A stretch of DNA of 64,000 bases from Echinicola shivajiensis (GCF_018642165.1 NZ_JAHHZM010000003.1:416969-480968); one strand, 5' to 3'. Positions 17,052 to 27,025 are shown, counted from the first letter of the stretch. A program made the numbers and translations. The notes: generated from the sequence alone by a model not told the origin.

Positions 17052-18065
17052 ATGAAAAAGCTAAACGGACTTTTGTTATTGGCACTAGCAGGATCATTTG
17101 CCTGCAACACCAAGTCTACAGTAGAGGGAGAAGCTGATGAGAAGGCACATGAAAGTGTGAAAACTTCAGGGAACCCCATTTTTGAAGGATGGTATGCTGA
17201 CCCTGAAGCCATTGTTTATGATGATACTTATTGGGTATATCCGACCTATTCAGATGAATATGAAAAGCAGGTGTTTATGGATGCCTTTTCCTCCAAGGAT
17301 TTGGTGAACTGGACCAAGCATGAAAGGATTATAGATACCGCAGAGGTGAAATGGGCAGAAAAGGCCATGTGGGCACCGGGTGTTATCAGTAAGGATGATA
17401 AATACTATTTGTTTTTTGCAGCCAATGATGTCCATGAAGGTGAAGTTGGAGGAATAGGTGTAGCCATTGCTGACCAGCCACAAGGACCCTTTAAGGATTT
17501 GTTAGGAAAGCCTTTGATCAATGAAATTGTCAATGGTGCCCAGCCCATAGACCAGTATATATTCAAAGACAAAGATGGAACCTATTATATGTATTATGGA
17601 GGTTGGGGACACTGTAATATCGTGAAACTAAATGACGATTTTACGGGTATTGTGCCTTTTGAAGATGGCGAAATGTACAAGGAGGTGACACCAGATAGCT
17701 ATGTAGAAGGACCGTTTATGTTTATCCGAGATGGTAAATATTATTTCATGTGGTCTGAAGGTGGTTGGGGAGGACCTGACTATTCCGTGGCCTATGCCAT
17801 TGCTGATAGTCCATTTGGACCTTTTAAAAGAGAAGGGAAGATCCTTCAGCAAGATCCTGAAGTGGCTACAGGTGCAGGACACCATTCGGTTATTCAGGTT
17901 CCTGGAGAAGATGAGTATTATATAGTATACCATAGAAGACCATTGACAGAAACCCATCATAACCATAGAGCGACCAGCATTGATAAGATGGAATTTGATG
18001 AAAATGGAAAGATCAAGCCTGTGAAAATAACCTTTGAAGGGGTGGCGGAAAGAGAGATAAAGTAG
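17052..18065 (+). CDS. GH43 family glycosidase, lipoprotein
   Basis: This 337-residue protein has a lipoprotein signal (LALAGSFAC, Cys18) and a single GH43 five-bladed propeller. Catalytic candidates are Asp50 (WYADPEAI), Asp167 (QPIDQYIF) and Glu219 (YVEGPFMF). Blade motifs include MWAPGVISKDDKYYLFF and the C-terminal GAGHHSVIQVPG with YIVYHRR. This short single-domain form suits alpha-L-arabinofuranosidase or beta-xylosidase activity on released oligosaccharides. It is 18 bases downstream of another GH43 gene and a probable terminator follows it, so these two may form a subunit of the cluster. Confidence 0.88.
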   Translation: MKKLNGLLLLALAGSFACNTKSTVEGEADEKAHESVKTSGNPIFEGWYADPEAIVYDDTYWVYPTYSDEYEKQVFMDAFSSKDLVNWTKHERIIDTAEVKWAEKAMWAPGVISKDDKYYLFFAANDVHEGEVGGIGVAIADQPQGPFKDLLGKPLINEIVNGAQPIDQYIFKDKDGTYYMYYGGWGHCNIVKLNDDFTGIVPFEDGEMYKEVTPDSYVEGPFMFIRDGKYYFMWSEGGWGGPDYSVAYAIADSPFGPFKREGKILQQDPEVATGAGHHSVIQVPGEDEYYIVYHRRPLTETHHNHRATSIDKMEFDENGKIKPVKITFEGVAEREIK

Positions 18066-18079
18066 TTAGTCTTCGGTTG

Positions 18080-18106
18080 AAAGGGGCCAGTTAGCGGACC
18101 TCTTTT
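18080..18106 (+). terminator. Probable rho-independent terminator after the second GH43 gene
   Basis: A GC-rich stem (aaaggggcc pairing imperfectly with ggacctcttt) is followed by TTTT, 15 bases after the GH43 stop. Confidence 0.45.
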
Positions 18107-18240
18107 GTAATAGTAGTTGAATTAATAAAAGAATTTTCCACAGACCTGACTGTTGTTCAGCCAGGTGGATTAGGCTTGGCACAGATATTAAATTCAAAGA
18201 ATACATCTGTGTTTATCCTTTTTATCTGTGGTTTAAAAAA

Positions 18241-19413
18241 ATGAACATGATAAAGAATCAAATAACCCGTCTTGCCTGTTTTGGTCTGATTGCACTAGCG
18301 ATCAGCTGTGGAACAAAAAACAGTTCAGAAGAAAAAGAAACAGGACAGGAAAGCATATCTGTGGAAACTGCCACAAGATGGACCAAAGAGCAAGCAAAAG
18401 CTTGGTATGCCGAACAAGAGTGGTTGGTAGGGGCCAATTTTAATCCAAGTAATTCCATCAACCAGTTGGAGATGTGGCAAGAAGCAACCTTTTCTCCTGA
18501 GTTGATTGACAAAGAATTGGGCTGGGCAGAGGATATTGGTATGAATACCATGAGGGTTTACCTTCATGATCTAGCTTATAAGCAGGATCCCAAGGGATTT
18601 TTGGATAGAATGGATACTATGCTAGAGATCATGGATAAACATGGCATGAAACCCTTATTCGTGTTTTTTGACTCCTGCTGGGATCCTTTTGTGGAGGCTG
18701 GAGAGCAGCGTGATCCAAAACCACATGTCCACAATTCCGGTTGGGTACAAAGCCCTGGTTATTATGCTTTGGCCGATTCTACCCAATATCCAAGGTTGGA
18801 AAAATATGTGAAGGCCGTTGTGGGGAGATTTGCAAAGGATGAGCGGATTTTAGGTTGGGATATATGGAATGAGCCAGACAATGATACAGGAGTTTCTTAT
18901 CGTGATAAAGAGCATCCCAATAAGGTGGACTATGTATTGCCCTTGATGAAGCAAGCGTTTTCTTGGGCAAGATCACAGGAGCCTACCCAGCCATTGACCT
19001 CTGGAGTCTGGTTGGGTGATTGGTCATCAGAAGAGGTGATGAGTCCTATTCAAGTGGCCCAAATTGAAAATTCGGATATCATTTCTTTTCATAATTATGA
19101 TTCTCCAGAAGAATTTCAAAAGCGTATTAACTGGTTAAAGCGTTATGACCGTCCTATGATCTGTACCGAGTATATGGCCCGTCCAAATGGAAGTACTTTT
19201 GAAGGGTTTTTACCTATTGCCAAAGCAGAAAACATTGGTATGTTCAATTGGGGGCTGGTAGATGGTAAGACACAAACCAAATATCCTTGGGACAGTTGGG
19301 AAAAGACATATACAGATGAGCCAGAATTGTGGTTTCATGAAGTGTTTCAGACAGATGGTACACCATACAAAAAATCGGAAACAGACCTGATCAAATCCTT
19401 GACGGGAAGATGA
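18241..19413 (+). CDS. GH5-like (clan GH-A) glycosidase, lipoprotein
   Basis: The 390-residue protein carries a lipoprotein signal (LIALAISC, Cys23). The remainder is a TIM-barrel of the cellulase/GH5 type: GMNTMRVYLHD (strand with conserved Arg), KPLFVFFDSCWDP, GWDIWNEPDND with acid/base Glu211, ISFHNYDSP, and MICTEYMARP with nucleophile Glu310. Homologues are often labelled cellulase-family or 1,4-beta-xylanase; the exact GH5 subfamily cannot be read. The stop overlaps the start of the BNR-repeat gene by four bases (ATGA), so the two are translationally coupled. It probably acts on the same polysaccharide as the upstream GH43 enzymes. Confidence 0.82.
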   Translation: MNMIKNQITRLACFGLIALAISCGTKNSSEEKETGQESISVETATRWTKEQAKAWYAEQEWLVGANFNPSNSINQLEMWQEATFSPELIDKELGWAEDIGMNTMRVYLHDLAYKQDPKGFLDRMDTMLEIMDKHGMKPLFVFFDSCWDPFVEAGEQRDPKPHVHNSGWVQSPGYYALADSTQYPRLEKYVKAVVGRFAKDERILGWDIWNEPDNDTGVSYRDKEHPNKVDYVLPLMKQAFSWARSQEPTQPLTSGVWLGDWSSEEVMSPIQVAQIENSDIISFHNYDSPEEFQKRINWLKRYDRPMICTEYMARPNGSTFEGFLPIAKAENIGMFNWGLVDGKTQTKYPWDSWEKTYTDEPELWFHEVFQTDGTPYKKSETDLIKSLTGR

Positions 19414-20552
19414 AAAATCGGAGATTGAACATTTGGGTTTTTATTGTTTTATTGTTCATGACTGCCTGCTCTGGATTTAGGGCAGGCAGTCCTCCAAAGC
19501 CTTCAGAATATAACATAGACTGGGATCAGTCCAGTCTTGAGAAAGTATCCACCAGAAACTTTAATTATTCAGGCTATGCCAGAGCTAGAGAGCTTGCTGA
19601 TGGGAATTTGGGGTTTGCTTTTGAGGCCGATGGGAGTATTTTTTTTCGTAAAAAAGAAGATGGTAATTGGAAGGCTCCGGTTTTAGTTGCTGAAAGACAA
19701 GAAGGAATAGGAATGGCAGTCCCTGATTTTACTGTTCTCGAAAATGGGGATATTTTGTTGGGCTATAATCCTAAACCCCGTAGGAACCGGCCTGAAAAGC
19801 ATTTCGCAATAAGGACAGTTAGAAGTACTGATAATGGGCAATCCTGGGAGGAGGACCAATTAGTCTATGAAGCTGGAACTAGTTTTGAGAATGGCTGTTG
19901 GGAACCTGTTTTTTTACAATTACCCGATGGTTCTATACAGCTTTATTTCGCTGATGAAGGAGTTTTTACAGAAAGCAACGAGCAGCGGATTGCCATGATT
20001 AAGTCGATGGATGGAGGACACAGCTGGACGAAGGAAGCTGAGACCATTAGTTTTCGAAAAGGAAGTAGGGATGGTATGCCTGTTCCAATTGCCCTCGACA
20101 ATGGCAAGAAAATAGCCATGGCGATAGAGGACAATGGATTTGGTCCATTCAAACCCTATATTATTCACAATGAAGGAATGCATTGGGATAGTACAGTGGG
20201 AGCGGACAGCCCTATGCGTAAATATGCCTTGGCCGAAGAAATTCCTCAAAGGGATTATGCCGGAGCTCCTTATTTGGCAATATGTGAAAATGGTTTGACC
20301 TTGCTTTCTTTTCAATGGGGGTCCAAGCTAGAGGATGCTCAAATGGCAGTAGCAATAGGGGATGAACATGCCCAAAATTTCACCAATCATACTTGGCCTT
20401 TTGATTTACCGGAAGGTAGCATTGGCCATTGGAATAGCATTACTGTTTTAGAAGATGGAAGTATTTTGGCTTTGACCAGTACAAATGGATATTCTAAGAA
20501 AGGAAGAACTGAAGTTTGGATGATCAAAGGAAATCTGCTCAAGATTAATTAA
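19410..20552 (+). CDS. BNR-repeat six-bladed propeller hydrolase, possibly GH93, lipoprotein
   Basis: This 380-residue protein has a lipoprotein signal (LLFMTAC, Cys20). It contains two clear Asp-box/BNR motifs, STDNGQSW (139-146) and SMDGGHSW (199-206), so it has the sialidase-type six-bladed fold. The pattern CWEPVFLQLPDGSIQLYFADEG (163-184) with Glu165 and Glu183 recalls GH93 exo-alpha-1,5-L-arabinanases rather than GH33 sialidases. I do not see the arginine triad with FRIP expected for a sialidase. The arabinose-oriented GH43 neighbours support GH93. It is coupled to the GH5-like gene by a four-base overlap and ends the glycosidase run. Confidence 0.6.
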   Translation: MKNRRLNIWVFIVLLFMTACSGFRAGSPPKPSEYNIDWDQSSLEKVSTRNFNYSGYARARELADGNLGFAFEADGSIFFRKKEDGNWKAPVLVAERQEGIGMAVPDFTVLENGDILLGYNPKPRRNRPEKHFAIRTVRSTDNGQSWEEDQLVYEAGTSFENGCWEPVFLQLPDGSIQLYFADEGVFTESNEQRIAMIKSMDGGHSWTKEAETISFRKGSRDGMPVPIALDNGKKIAMAIEDNGFGPFKPYIIHNEGMHWDSTVGADSPMRKYALAEEIPQRDYAGAPYLAICENGLTLLSFQWGSKLEDAQMAVAIGDEHAQNFTNHTWPFDLPEGSIGHWNSITVLEDGSILALTSTNGYSKKGRTEVWMIKGNLLKIN

Positions 20553-20680
20553 GCCTGAAAAAGGGATTCGTAGGGTTTAGAAAGAAATATTCTTTTATTT
20601 ATATGAACGGTTGTGTTAAAACCTTTCCTATTTATTTAATTGCCAAGCTTTTTAACGGAATCTAAAACTATTGATAGCTA

Positions 20681-21796
20681 ATGTATACTACAGTAAATAA
20701 TCCAAATTTATTAAAGACCAGACAGCATTTTGAAATTTTGGATGGACTGCGTGGTTTGGCAGCAGTTGCTGTGGTGGTATTTCACTTTATGGAAATAATC
20801 GTTCCGGATTACCATGATAATTTTATAGCTCATGGTTATTTGGCAGTTGATTTTTTCTTTTGCTTATCTGGCTTCGTGATTGCATATGCTTATGATAATA
20901 GGATCAAGGAAATAGGTTGGAAGCAGTTTTTTAAGTTGAGACTGATCCGCCTACAGCCTTTGGTAGTAATTGGTGCTGTTATTGGGCTTTTTGCCTTTGT
21001 TTTTGACCCTTTTAGTGATCTAGTTTTTAAATACAGTTTATGGGAAAATGTGAAATTGTTTGTGACAGCTTGTTTGATGGTTCCTTATCCCTTGGTTCCA
21101 GAGCGTTATTTCAATAACTTTCATTTGAATCCGCCCACTTGGTCATTGTTTTGGGAATACATTGCCAATATCTTTTATGCTTTTGTCTTGTTCAAATTGC
21201 GCAATAAGGTTTTATGGCTGGTTACTATTTTGGCTGGTATCACCTTATGGTATTCGGCTTTTTACTATGAAAACTTGAGTGCTGGATGGGGTGGAGACAA
21301 TTTTTGGGGTGGAGGAGCTCGTATTCTTTTCTCGTTTTTGGCAGGGATGTTAGTTTATCGTAGTAACTGGATCATAAAGTCCCGTTTGGGATTTGGTACA
21401 CTCTCAGTATTATTGTTGGTCGCTTTATTATTTCCTTATGAAGCCTCCATCAACTGGATAACTGAGTCTTTGATTGTTATTTTATACTTTCCATTCTTAG
21501 TAGCCGTGGGTGCTGGAGCGAAATTGAAACCTTCACACCGAAAAATCTGTGTTTTCTCTGGTGAAATTTCTTATCCACTGTATATGGTGCACTACCCGTT
21601 TATTTGGTTGTTTTTTAGTTATTTGGAAGCAAAAAGCCCTGGCATGAACCAAATGATCCTAATTACCTGTGTGGGGACCGTGCTTTTAATAGGATTGTCC
21701 TATACGGTTATGGAATATATGGATAAACCTGTACGGAAATATTTGAAAGATAGGTTGAAAAGAAAGGTGGCAATGAAAGAAAGCTTGGCGGCATAA
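20681..21796 (+). CDS. Acyltransferase family 3 membrane protein
   Basis: The 371-residue protein is a multi-pass inner-membrane O-acyltransferase (Acyl_transf_3). The N-terminal LDGLRGLAAVAVVVFHFME carries the conserved Arg and His of the family. About ten hydrophobic segments follow, for example LVVIGAVIGLFAFVF and LSVLLLVALLF. The late motif SYPLYMVHYPF is also typical. Family members acetylate or succinylate sugars, antibiotics or lipids using a cytoplasmic acyl-CoA donor. It stands between the glycosidase run and the sigma factor gene, with 128 and 166 bases around it, so its partner pathway is not evident. Acylation of a surface glycan is a guess. Confidence 0.88.
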   Translation: MYTTVNNPNLLKTRQHFEILDGLRGLAAVAVVVFHFMEIIVPDYHDNFIAHGYLAVDFFFCLSGFVIAYAYDNRIKEIGWKQFFKLRLIRLQPLVVIGAVIGLFAFVFDPFSDLVFKYSLWENVKLFVTACLMVPYPLVPERYFNNFHLNPPTWSLFWEYIANIFYAFVLFKLRNKVLWLVTILAGITLWYSAFYYENLSAGWGGDNFWGGGARILFSFLAGMLVYRSNWIIKSRLGFGTLSVLLLVALLFPYEASINWITESLIVILYFPFLVAVGAGAKLKPSHRKICVFSGEISYPLYMVHYPFIWLFFSYLEAKSPGMNQMILITCVGTVLLIGLSYTVMEYMDKPVRKYLKDRLKRKVAMKESLAA

Positions 21797-21962
21797 AAAC
21801 AGGAATTGAATTAATGGGGATTGGCTTTAGATATTGCCGTTGAAACCTGAATAGCGCTGCTTATTATTGGTTTTAGCTTTTTATATAAGCCTTATTTGTG
21901 AATATTGGATATTTTTTTCAACCTTTAAGCTTCCAATATACCACAGATTCATCTCATTAAAT

Positions 21963-22562
21963 ATGCTTTATACCAATTTTTTAGAAAATGAAAGTGCCAT
22001 TATTGAACAATTGATTAATGGTAATGAGGAGGCGTTTACAACGGTATTTGGAATTTATTCCTCACAGGTGTATTATGTGGCCCTGAAATATTTGAAGTCC
22101 GATGATTTGTCCAATGACGTGGTTCAAGATACGTTTTTAAAATTATGGAATTATAGAAGCCACATTGATCCAAAGCAACAGATAAAGCCTTTGATCATTA
22201 CTTTTGCCAAGCGTATCATCTTAAATATGATCAGGGACGAAAAGCGCAAAATTCTTAAACATGTGGACTTATTGGCTTCTACCAGCGTTTCCTCTAATAG
22301 GACAGAAGAAGAGGTGATCTTTAACGAAACCAACAAAGTTTACCAAGAAGCTATCAAGTCTTTGCCGGAAAAACGAAAAGAAATTTTTTTATTAAAAACG
22401 GTTCATGGCTTGAGTAATGAGGAAGTAGCAGAAAAACTCGATCTCTCTATTAATACAGTCAAATCACAGTATACCAAGGGCTTGAGGACTATACAGGATT
22501 TTGTGAATAAGTATTATACTATTTTAGCGATATCCATATATGCGATGGATAAACTTTCGTGA
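21963..22562 (+). CDS. ECF sigma factor, FecI-like
   Basis: The start at 21963 (199 residues) is preferred over the ATG at 21867, because the conserved region begins at MLYTNFLENESAIIEQLINGNEEAF; the extra 32 residues are hydrophobic and unlike sigma factors. Region 2 includes YSSQVYYVALKYLKSDDLSNDVVQDTFLKLW and region 4 LPEKRKEIFLLKTVHGLSNEEVAEKLDLSINTVKSQ (a helix-turn-helix). It should recruit RNA polymerase to the downstream SusC/SusD operon when released by the FecR protein encoded 91 bases later. Homology is to the Bacteroidota sigma-70 family-1 group. Confidence 0.9.
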   Translation: MLYTNFLENESAIIEQLINGNEEAFTTVFGIYSSQVYYVALKYLKSDDLSNDVVQDTFLKLWNYRSHIDPKQQIKPLIITFAKRIILNMIRDEKRKILKHVDLLASTSVSSNRTEEEVIFNETNKVYQEAIKSLPEKRKEIFLLKTVHGLSNEEVAEKLDLSINTVKSQYTKGLRTIQDFVNKYYTILAISIYAMDKLS

Positions 22563-22653
22563 TCAAAAAAAATAATTAAAAAATAAACTTTTTTTCACCT
22601 TCCAGTAATACTACGACGGGCTTTGGGTGTATCCTTTATAAATACCCAAGTCA

Positions 22654-23646
22654 ATGAACCGACCCAGCGAGGAAAAGTTAGCTAATTATTTCAGTAATCA
22701 ATTGAGAACCAGTGATGAAGCCAAAGAGGTTTTGGACTGGTTGTCTACACCTGATGGTCAACACTATTTGAACCAGTGTTTGGAGGATGATTTTGCTAGT
22801 TTGGACCATGCTCAGAAAATCATCCTACGACCTAAAGTTACGGCCGAAGATGTTCTAAGAACAGCAAATTCTATGGAAAGGAGGCCCGTAATGACAAAAA
22901 ATCAAAAAGGAATAGGTCAAAGGTCAATGGCAGCCGTTTTGGGTGTATTGGCATTGCTTACTGCTGCGCTGGTTTATTTTCTCATGGATTGGGGGACTTA
23001 TAAAACCTATCGGACGGCCTATGCAGAATCCGCAGACGTGGTCCTTCCTGACGGATCCTCTGTGCATATGAGTGGTAATAGCCAACTCAAATTCAAAGAT
23101 GGATGGCTGGATGATGAGGCCAGGGAAATTTGGTTTGAGGGCGAAGGATATTTCGACATTGTTAAGATGAAAGCGCCCAATAAGTTTACAGTACACACGT
23201 CAAGAAAATTTGATGTACAAGTATTGGGCACCACATTTACTGTGACCGCAAGACCTACTACCTCTAGGGTAGTGCTGGAATCAGGTGCCGTTGCACTTAA
23301 GATAGCGCAGACCACCGGAGAGGACGAGATCAAGATGGTTCCTGGAGAATTGGTGGAGATAGATCATCAAAATGATTTGTTGATCAAAAAGGAAGTTGAG
23401 ACTCAAATCTATACCAGTAGGAAGAACGACAAGCTTGTCTTTGATAAGACACCGCTAAAAGAGATCGTCAGGATTTTGAAAGACGATTATGGATTTACGG
23501 TTATCGTCAATGATGCTGAGATGTTAAAAGAAAAATTAACCGGTGTAGTCCCCTCAAAGAATGTGGATGACCTTTTGGATGGACTTCGGTCTTTATTGGA
23601 GATAAAGATCGTGAGGGAGGAAAATGTAATCAAATTAATTCACTAA
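22654..23646 (+). CDS. FecR-family anti-sigma factor
   Basis: The 330-residue protein has a cytoplasmic N-terminal segment (about 1-85), one membrane helix (MAAVLGVLALLTAALVYFLM, about 91-110), and a periplasmic FecR domain. The latter includes VVLPDGSSVHMSGNSQLKF, REIWFEGEGYFDIV and FDVQVLGTTFTVTA. The C-terminal KTPLKEIVRILKDDYGFTVIV segment is the STN-like domain usual in Bacteroidota FecR. It should hold the FecI-like sigma factor at the membrane until the STN domain of the SusC protein encoded 23 bases downstream signals substrate uptake. Length is normal for the family. Confidence 0.92.
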   Translation: MNRPSEEKLANYFSNQLRTSDEAKEVLDWLSTPDGQHYLNQCLEDDFASLDHAQKIILRPKVTAEDVLRTANSMERRPVMTKNQKGIGQRSMAAVLGVLALLTAALVYFLMDWGTYKTYRTAYAESADVVLPDGSSVHMSGNSQLKFKDGWLDDEAREIWFEGEGYFDIVKMKAPNKFTVHTSRKFDVQVLGTTFTVTARPTTSRVVLESGAVALKIAQTTGEDEIKMVPGELVEIDHQNDLLIKKEVETQIYTSRKNDKLVFDKTPLKEIVRILKDDYGFTVIVNDAEMLKEKLTGVVPSKNVDDLLDGLRSLLEIKIVREENVIKLIH

Positions 23647-23668
23647 CCATATCTAACCCATAAACAAT

Positions 23669-26600
23669 ATGAAAGTAAAGTTTTTACCGATTATGGGCTG
23701 CGTTTTAGCTTGGAATTTGGGGATGGCAAGGCCAGCGCAAGAGACCTTGTCCTATAATTTTCAAGTGGAGAATGCACGCTCAAACAAAACAAAAACGGTC
23801 AGCCTTACCGATCTTTTGAAAACTGTAGAAGGTAAATATGGCGTTTCGTTTTTGTATAAAGATGAAATCAGTCAGTCAATGGTAAAAGGGGATTTTCAAT
23901 TGTTGGAAAGCCTTAGCCTTGGAGAGGTACTGAAACAAATTACCACAGAAAACCCAGCCTTGGAGTTTGATCGGATCAAAGCCAATTTTTATACCGTAAA
24001 AAAGGTCGAAAAAGACCAGGCTACCCTGCCCCAAACATCAGCAAGAAGGCTGGAGCACATGGCTGTGAGAAATTCAAAAAGAATAGAAAGGACTGTTTCC
24101 GGTGTGGTGACCGCAGGTGATGGAGAGACCCTTCCAGGGGTGAGCATTATGATAAAGGGGACGACTAGAGGAACAATCACTGATTTGGACGGCTCCTTTG
24201 AACTGAATGTTCCTGATGGTCAAGTTACCTTGGTGGTATCTTTTGTAGGCTATAAGAAAAAAGAGGTGACAGTGAATGCTGGCCAGAGCCAGTTAGACGT
24301 AATCATGGACAATGATGTTCAGACCTTGCAAGAGGTGATCGTAGTAGCCTACGATGAGCAGTCAAGAGCCTCTTTTACAGGTTCTGCTGTGGACGTGAAA
24401 TTGGAAAAGGTCCAAGGAGCACCAAGGGCTTCTTTTCAGGAGAGTTTACAAGGAAATATTGCTGGTGTTCAATCAGCATCTCCGAGTGGTCAGCCAGGAT
24501 ACTCTCCAAATATCCGAATCAGAGGGGTGGGCTCTATCAATGCCAGTTCTGATCCCCTATATGTTATAGATGGGATTCCTGTTGTGGCGGGTAATATTTC
24601 CCAGATTGCGACCAGTTCCAATACCATTGCTGGATTGAACCCCAATGATATTGCATCCATGACAGTATTGAAAGATGCATCAGCTACTTCTATTTATGGC
24701 TCTAGGGGTGCCAATGGAGTGATTTTGATAACGACCAAGCAAGGAAAGTCAGGAAAGACCAAATTCGATGTAAGTGTGCAAAGGGGTACCAGCCAAGTCC
24801 TATTGGATGATAGGAACAAGCCTTTAATAACACCAGAGTTAGCAGAGTTGCTGGTAGAATCCAGGGTGAATTACGGTGATAGTCCCCAAGATGCAGCGGA
24901 TTACATTTATAGTAGAATAGATGAAAATATCAATACCAACTGGTTTGATGTAATCACTAGGGACGGTACTTACCAACAGTATTTTATCAGTGCTTCTGGA
25001 GGAAATGAGAAGACTAACTTTTATTCTTCAGTAGGTTATTATGATCAAGAAGCACCGATTATTGGGATTGATTATGAAAAATTAAATGCCAAGGTTAATG
25101 TTAGGCATTCTGCCACCAAGAAATTGACATTGGATTTGGGCTTGGCTGCCAACACGCAGATCATGCATACCAATAGTGAGGCAGGAAGTGCCAATAACCC
25201 GGTCAGAAGTATGTTCAGGGAAGTGCCTTGGGAGCCGGTTTATAACGTGGATGGAAGTTATAATACAGACATTCTCCTGACCTATAACCCAGTAGGGCTG
25301 GTGAATGAAAATATTCGGGAAACGAAGCTCTATAATGCTTTGGGTAATATAGGTCTGAAATATGATATCATGGACAACTTCTCTTTTGAGACCAGGGCCA
25401 ACTTGGACTTTAATTTGGCGGATGAATTTCAATATGATAATCCTTATTTTGGAGAAGCAAGAAATGATGGCGGCCGTGGAAGGGCTTATACCAATATCGT
25501 GGTCAACTGGAACGTGACTAATTTGCTTAAATACAGATGGGTAATGGATGATGATAACAGTGTCAGCTTTACCCTAGGCCAGGAAGCACAGCAAATCTCC
25601 GCTAATTCCGTTTATGCTTATGCGAGTAATTATGTAGCTCCAGGCCTGACCACCTTGGCCAATGCCTCAGTTTACAAGAATGCCTCATCTGAAAAAACAG
25701 CTTCTTCCATTTCCTCCTATTTTCTAAGTGCCAATTATGCTTTTGGTGAACGTTATTACTTAAACGTAACGGGTAGAAGAGATGGATCATCTCGCTTTGG
25801 TTCATCCGTTCGATATGCCAATTTCGGCTCTGTAGGTTTGGGATGGAATATTCATAAAGAGGCTTTCTTTGGAGAAAACTTCGTGGATGAACTTAAGCTT
25901 AGAGGTAGTTATGGTATTAATGGTAACCAGGGAATTGGAGATTTTGAATCCAGAGGTCTTTACAATACAGGAAATGATTATAATGGCATGCCGGGTTACG
26001 CTTATTCCCAACAATCCAACCCTTATTTGACTTGGGAAAAGAACAAGCCATTGAATATAGGGCTAGATTTTAGAGTCTTTAAGCGTTTGAGCGGTACGGT
26101 AGAATATTATAATCGGGTCACTTCGGACTTACTGCTCAATGTGCCAATTTCAGGTACAAATGGTATTACCAGTTATTTGGCAAATATTGGGGAAATGCAA
26201 AACAGTGGTTGGGAATTTAGTTTGAGCTCAGTAAATATAGACCAGGCAGATGGCTTTTTCTGGAGCACGGATTTTAACTTGACTACCAACAAAAACGAAG
26301 TACTTAAGCTGAATGAGGATGAAGCTATAGTGGACGGGCAGTATATTCGTAGAGAAGGAGCGGATTTTTACACCTTCTACATGCCAGGTTACGCAGGAGT
26401 AGATCCCGAAAATGGAGATGCGCTATGGTACACGGATGCTTCAGAAACAGAAACGACCAATGATTATGGTAATGCTGATCCTTATGAGCAAGGAAGTGCC
26501 TCTCCTAAGTTTTTTGCCGGATTGACTAATAATTTGAGTTATAAAGGTTTCAACCTGTCTTTCTTATTCTACCTTAATTATGGCAATAAGGTCTATGATT

Positions 26601-27013
26601 ATTGGGGTCGTTATGTAGCCAGCGATGGAAGTGCCCAATTGAATGACCGGGGTAATATGAGCCGAAAGATTTATGAAAGAAGATGGCAAGAGCCAGGAGA
26701 CAATACGGATGTTCCTAAAGTCGTATGGGGAAATACTCAGTCAGGTAGTTCCAGTCAACATTCATCCCGTTTCTTATATGATGGAACTTACTTGAGATTG
26801 AGGGATATTACCTTGTCTTACAACCTTCCCAATACACTTTTGAGCAGGTTGAAAATCAGTAATGCCAAGATTTACCTTAGAGGTAATAACCTTTGGACTT
26901 GGGTAAATGACAAAGACTTGGAATCGGATCCAGAAGTTGGCATTGCAGGTATGACGGATTTGCGTATTCCTACTTCTCGACAATATTTGATGGGTATAGA
27001 CTTTTCATTTTAA
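23669..27013 (+). CDS. SusC/RagA-type TonB-dependent transporter with STN domain
   Basis: This 1114-residue outer-membrane protein has a signal sequence, then a secretin/TonB short N-terminal (STN) domain (about 45-113, TDLLKTVEGKYGVSFLYKDE and onward). A carboxypeptidase-regulatory-like domain follows (about 138-213, VSGVVTAGDGETLPGVSIMIKG). The TonB-interacting region and plug include LQEVIVVAYDEQ, SPNIRIRGVGSI, DPLYVIDGIPV and ASATSIYGSRGANGVI. A 22-strand barrel completes it. The STN domain is what FecR-type anti-sigma factors sense, so uptake and regulation are linked. SusD follows 12 bases later. The transported substrate is unknown; the neighbouring enzymes suggest peptides or acyl amino acids, not sugars. 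Confidence 0.93.
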   Translation: MKVKFLPIMGCVLAWNLGMARPAQETLSYNFQVENARSNKTKTVSLTDLLKTVEGKYGVSFLYKDEISQSMVKGDFQLLESLSLGEVLKQITTENPALEFDRIKANFYTVKKVEKDQATLPQTSARRLEHMAVRNSKRIERTVSGVVTAGDGETLPGVSIMIKGTTRGTITDLDGSFELNVPDGQVTLVVSFVGYKKKEVTVNAGQSQLDVIMDNDVQTLQEVIVVAYDEQSRASFTGSAVDVKLEKVQGAPRASFQESLQGNIAGVQSASPSGQPGYSPNIRIRGVGSINASSDPLYVIDGIPVVAGNISQIATSSNTIAGLNPNDIASMTVLKDASATSIYGSRGANGVILITTKQGKSGKTKFDVSVQRGTSQVLLDDRNKPLITPELAELLVESRVNYGDSPQDAADYIYSRIDENINTNWFDVITRDGTYQQYFISASGGNEKTNFYSSVGYYDQEAPIIGIDYEKLNAKVNVRHSATKKLTLDLGLAANTQIMHTNSEAGSANNPVRSMFREVPWEPVYNVDGSYNTDILLTYNPVGLVNENIRETKLYNALGNIGLKYDIMDNFSFETRANLDFNLADEFQYDNPYFGEARNDGGRGRAYTNIVVNWNVTNLLKYRWVMDDDNSVSFTLGQEAQQISANSVYAYASNYVAPGLTTLANASVYKNASSEKTASSISSYFLSANYAFGERYYLNVTGRRDGSSRFGSSVRYANFGSVGLGWNIHKEAFFGENFVDELKLRGSYGINGNQGIGDFESRGLYNTGNDYNGMPGYAYSQQSNPYLTWEKNKPLNIGLDFRVFKRLSGTVEYYNRVTSDLLLNVPISGTNGITSYLANIGEMQNSGWEFSLSSVNIDQADGFFWSTDFNLTTNKNEVLKLNEDEAIVDGQYIRREGADFYTFYMPGYAGVDPENGDALWYTDASETETTNDYGNADPYEQGSASPKFFAGLTNNLSYKGFNLSFLFYLNYGNKVYDYWGRYVASDGSAQLNDRGNMSRKIYERRWQEPGDNTDVPKVVWGNTQSGSSSQHSSRFLYDGTYLRLRDITLSYNLPNTLLSRLKISNAKIYLRGNNLWTWVNDKDLESDPEVGIAGMTDLRIPTSRQYLMGIDFSF

Positions 27014-27025
27014 AAAGGCATAATC

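Noticed and set aside
19410..20552. Exo-alpha-sialidase (GH33)
   Set aside because: Asp boxes alone are not specific, and the expected arginine triad with FRIP was not seen; neighbours are arabinose-oriented.
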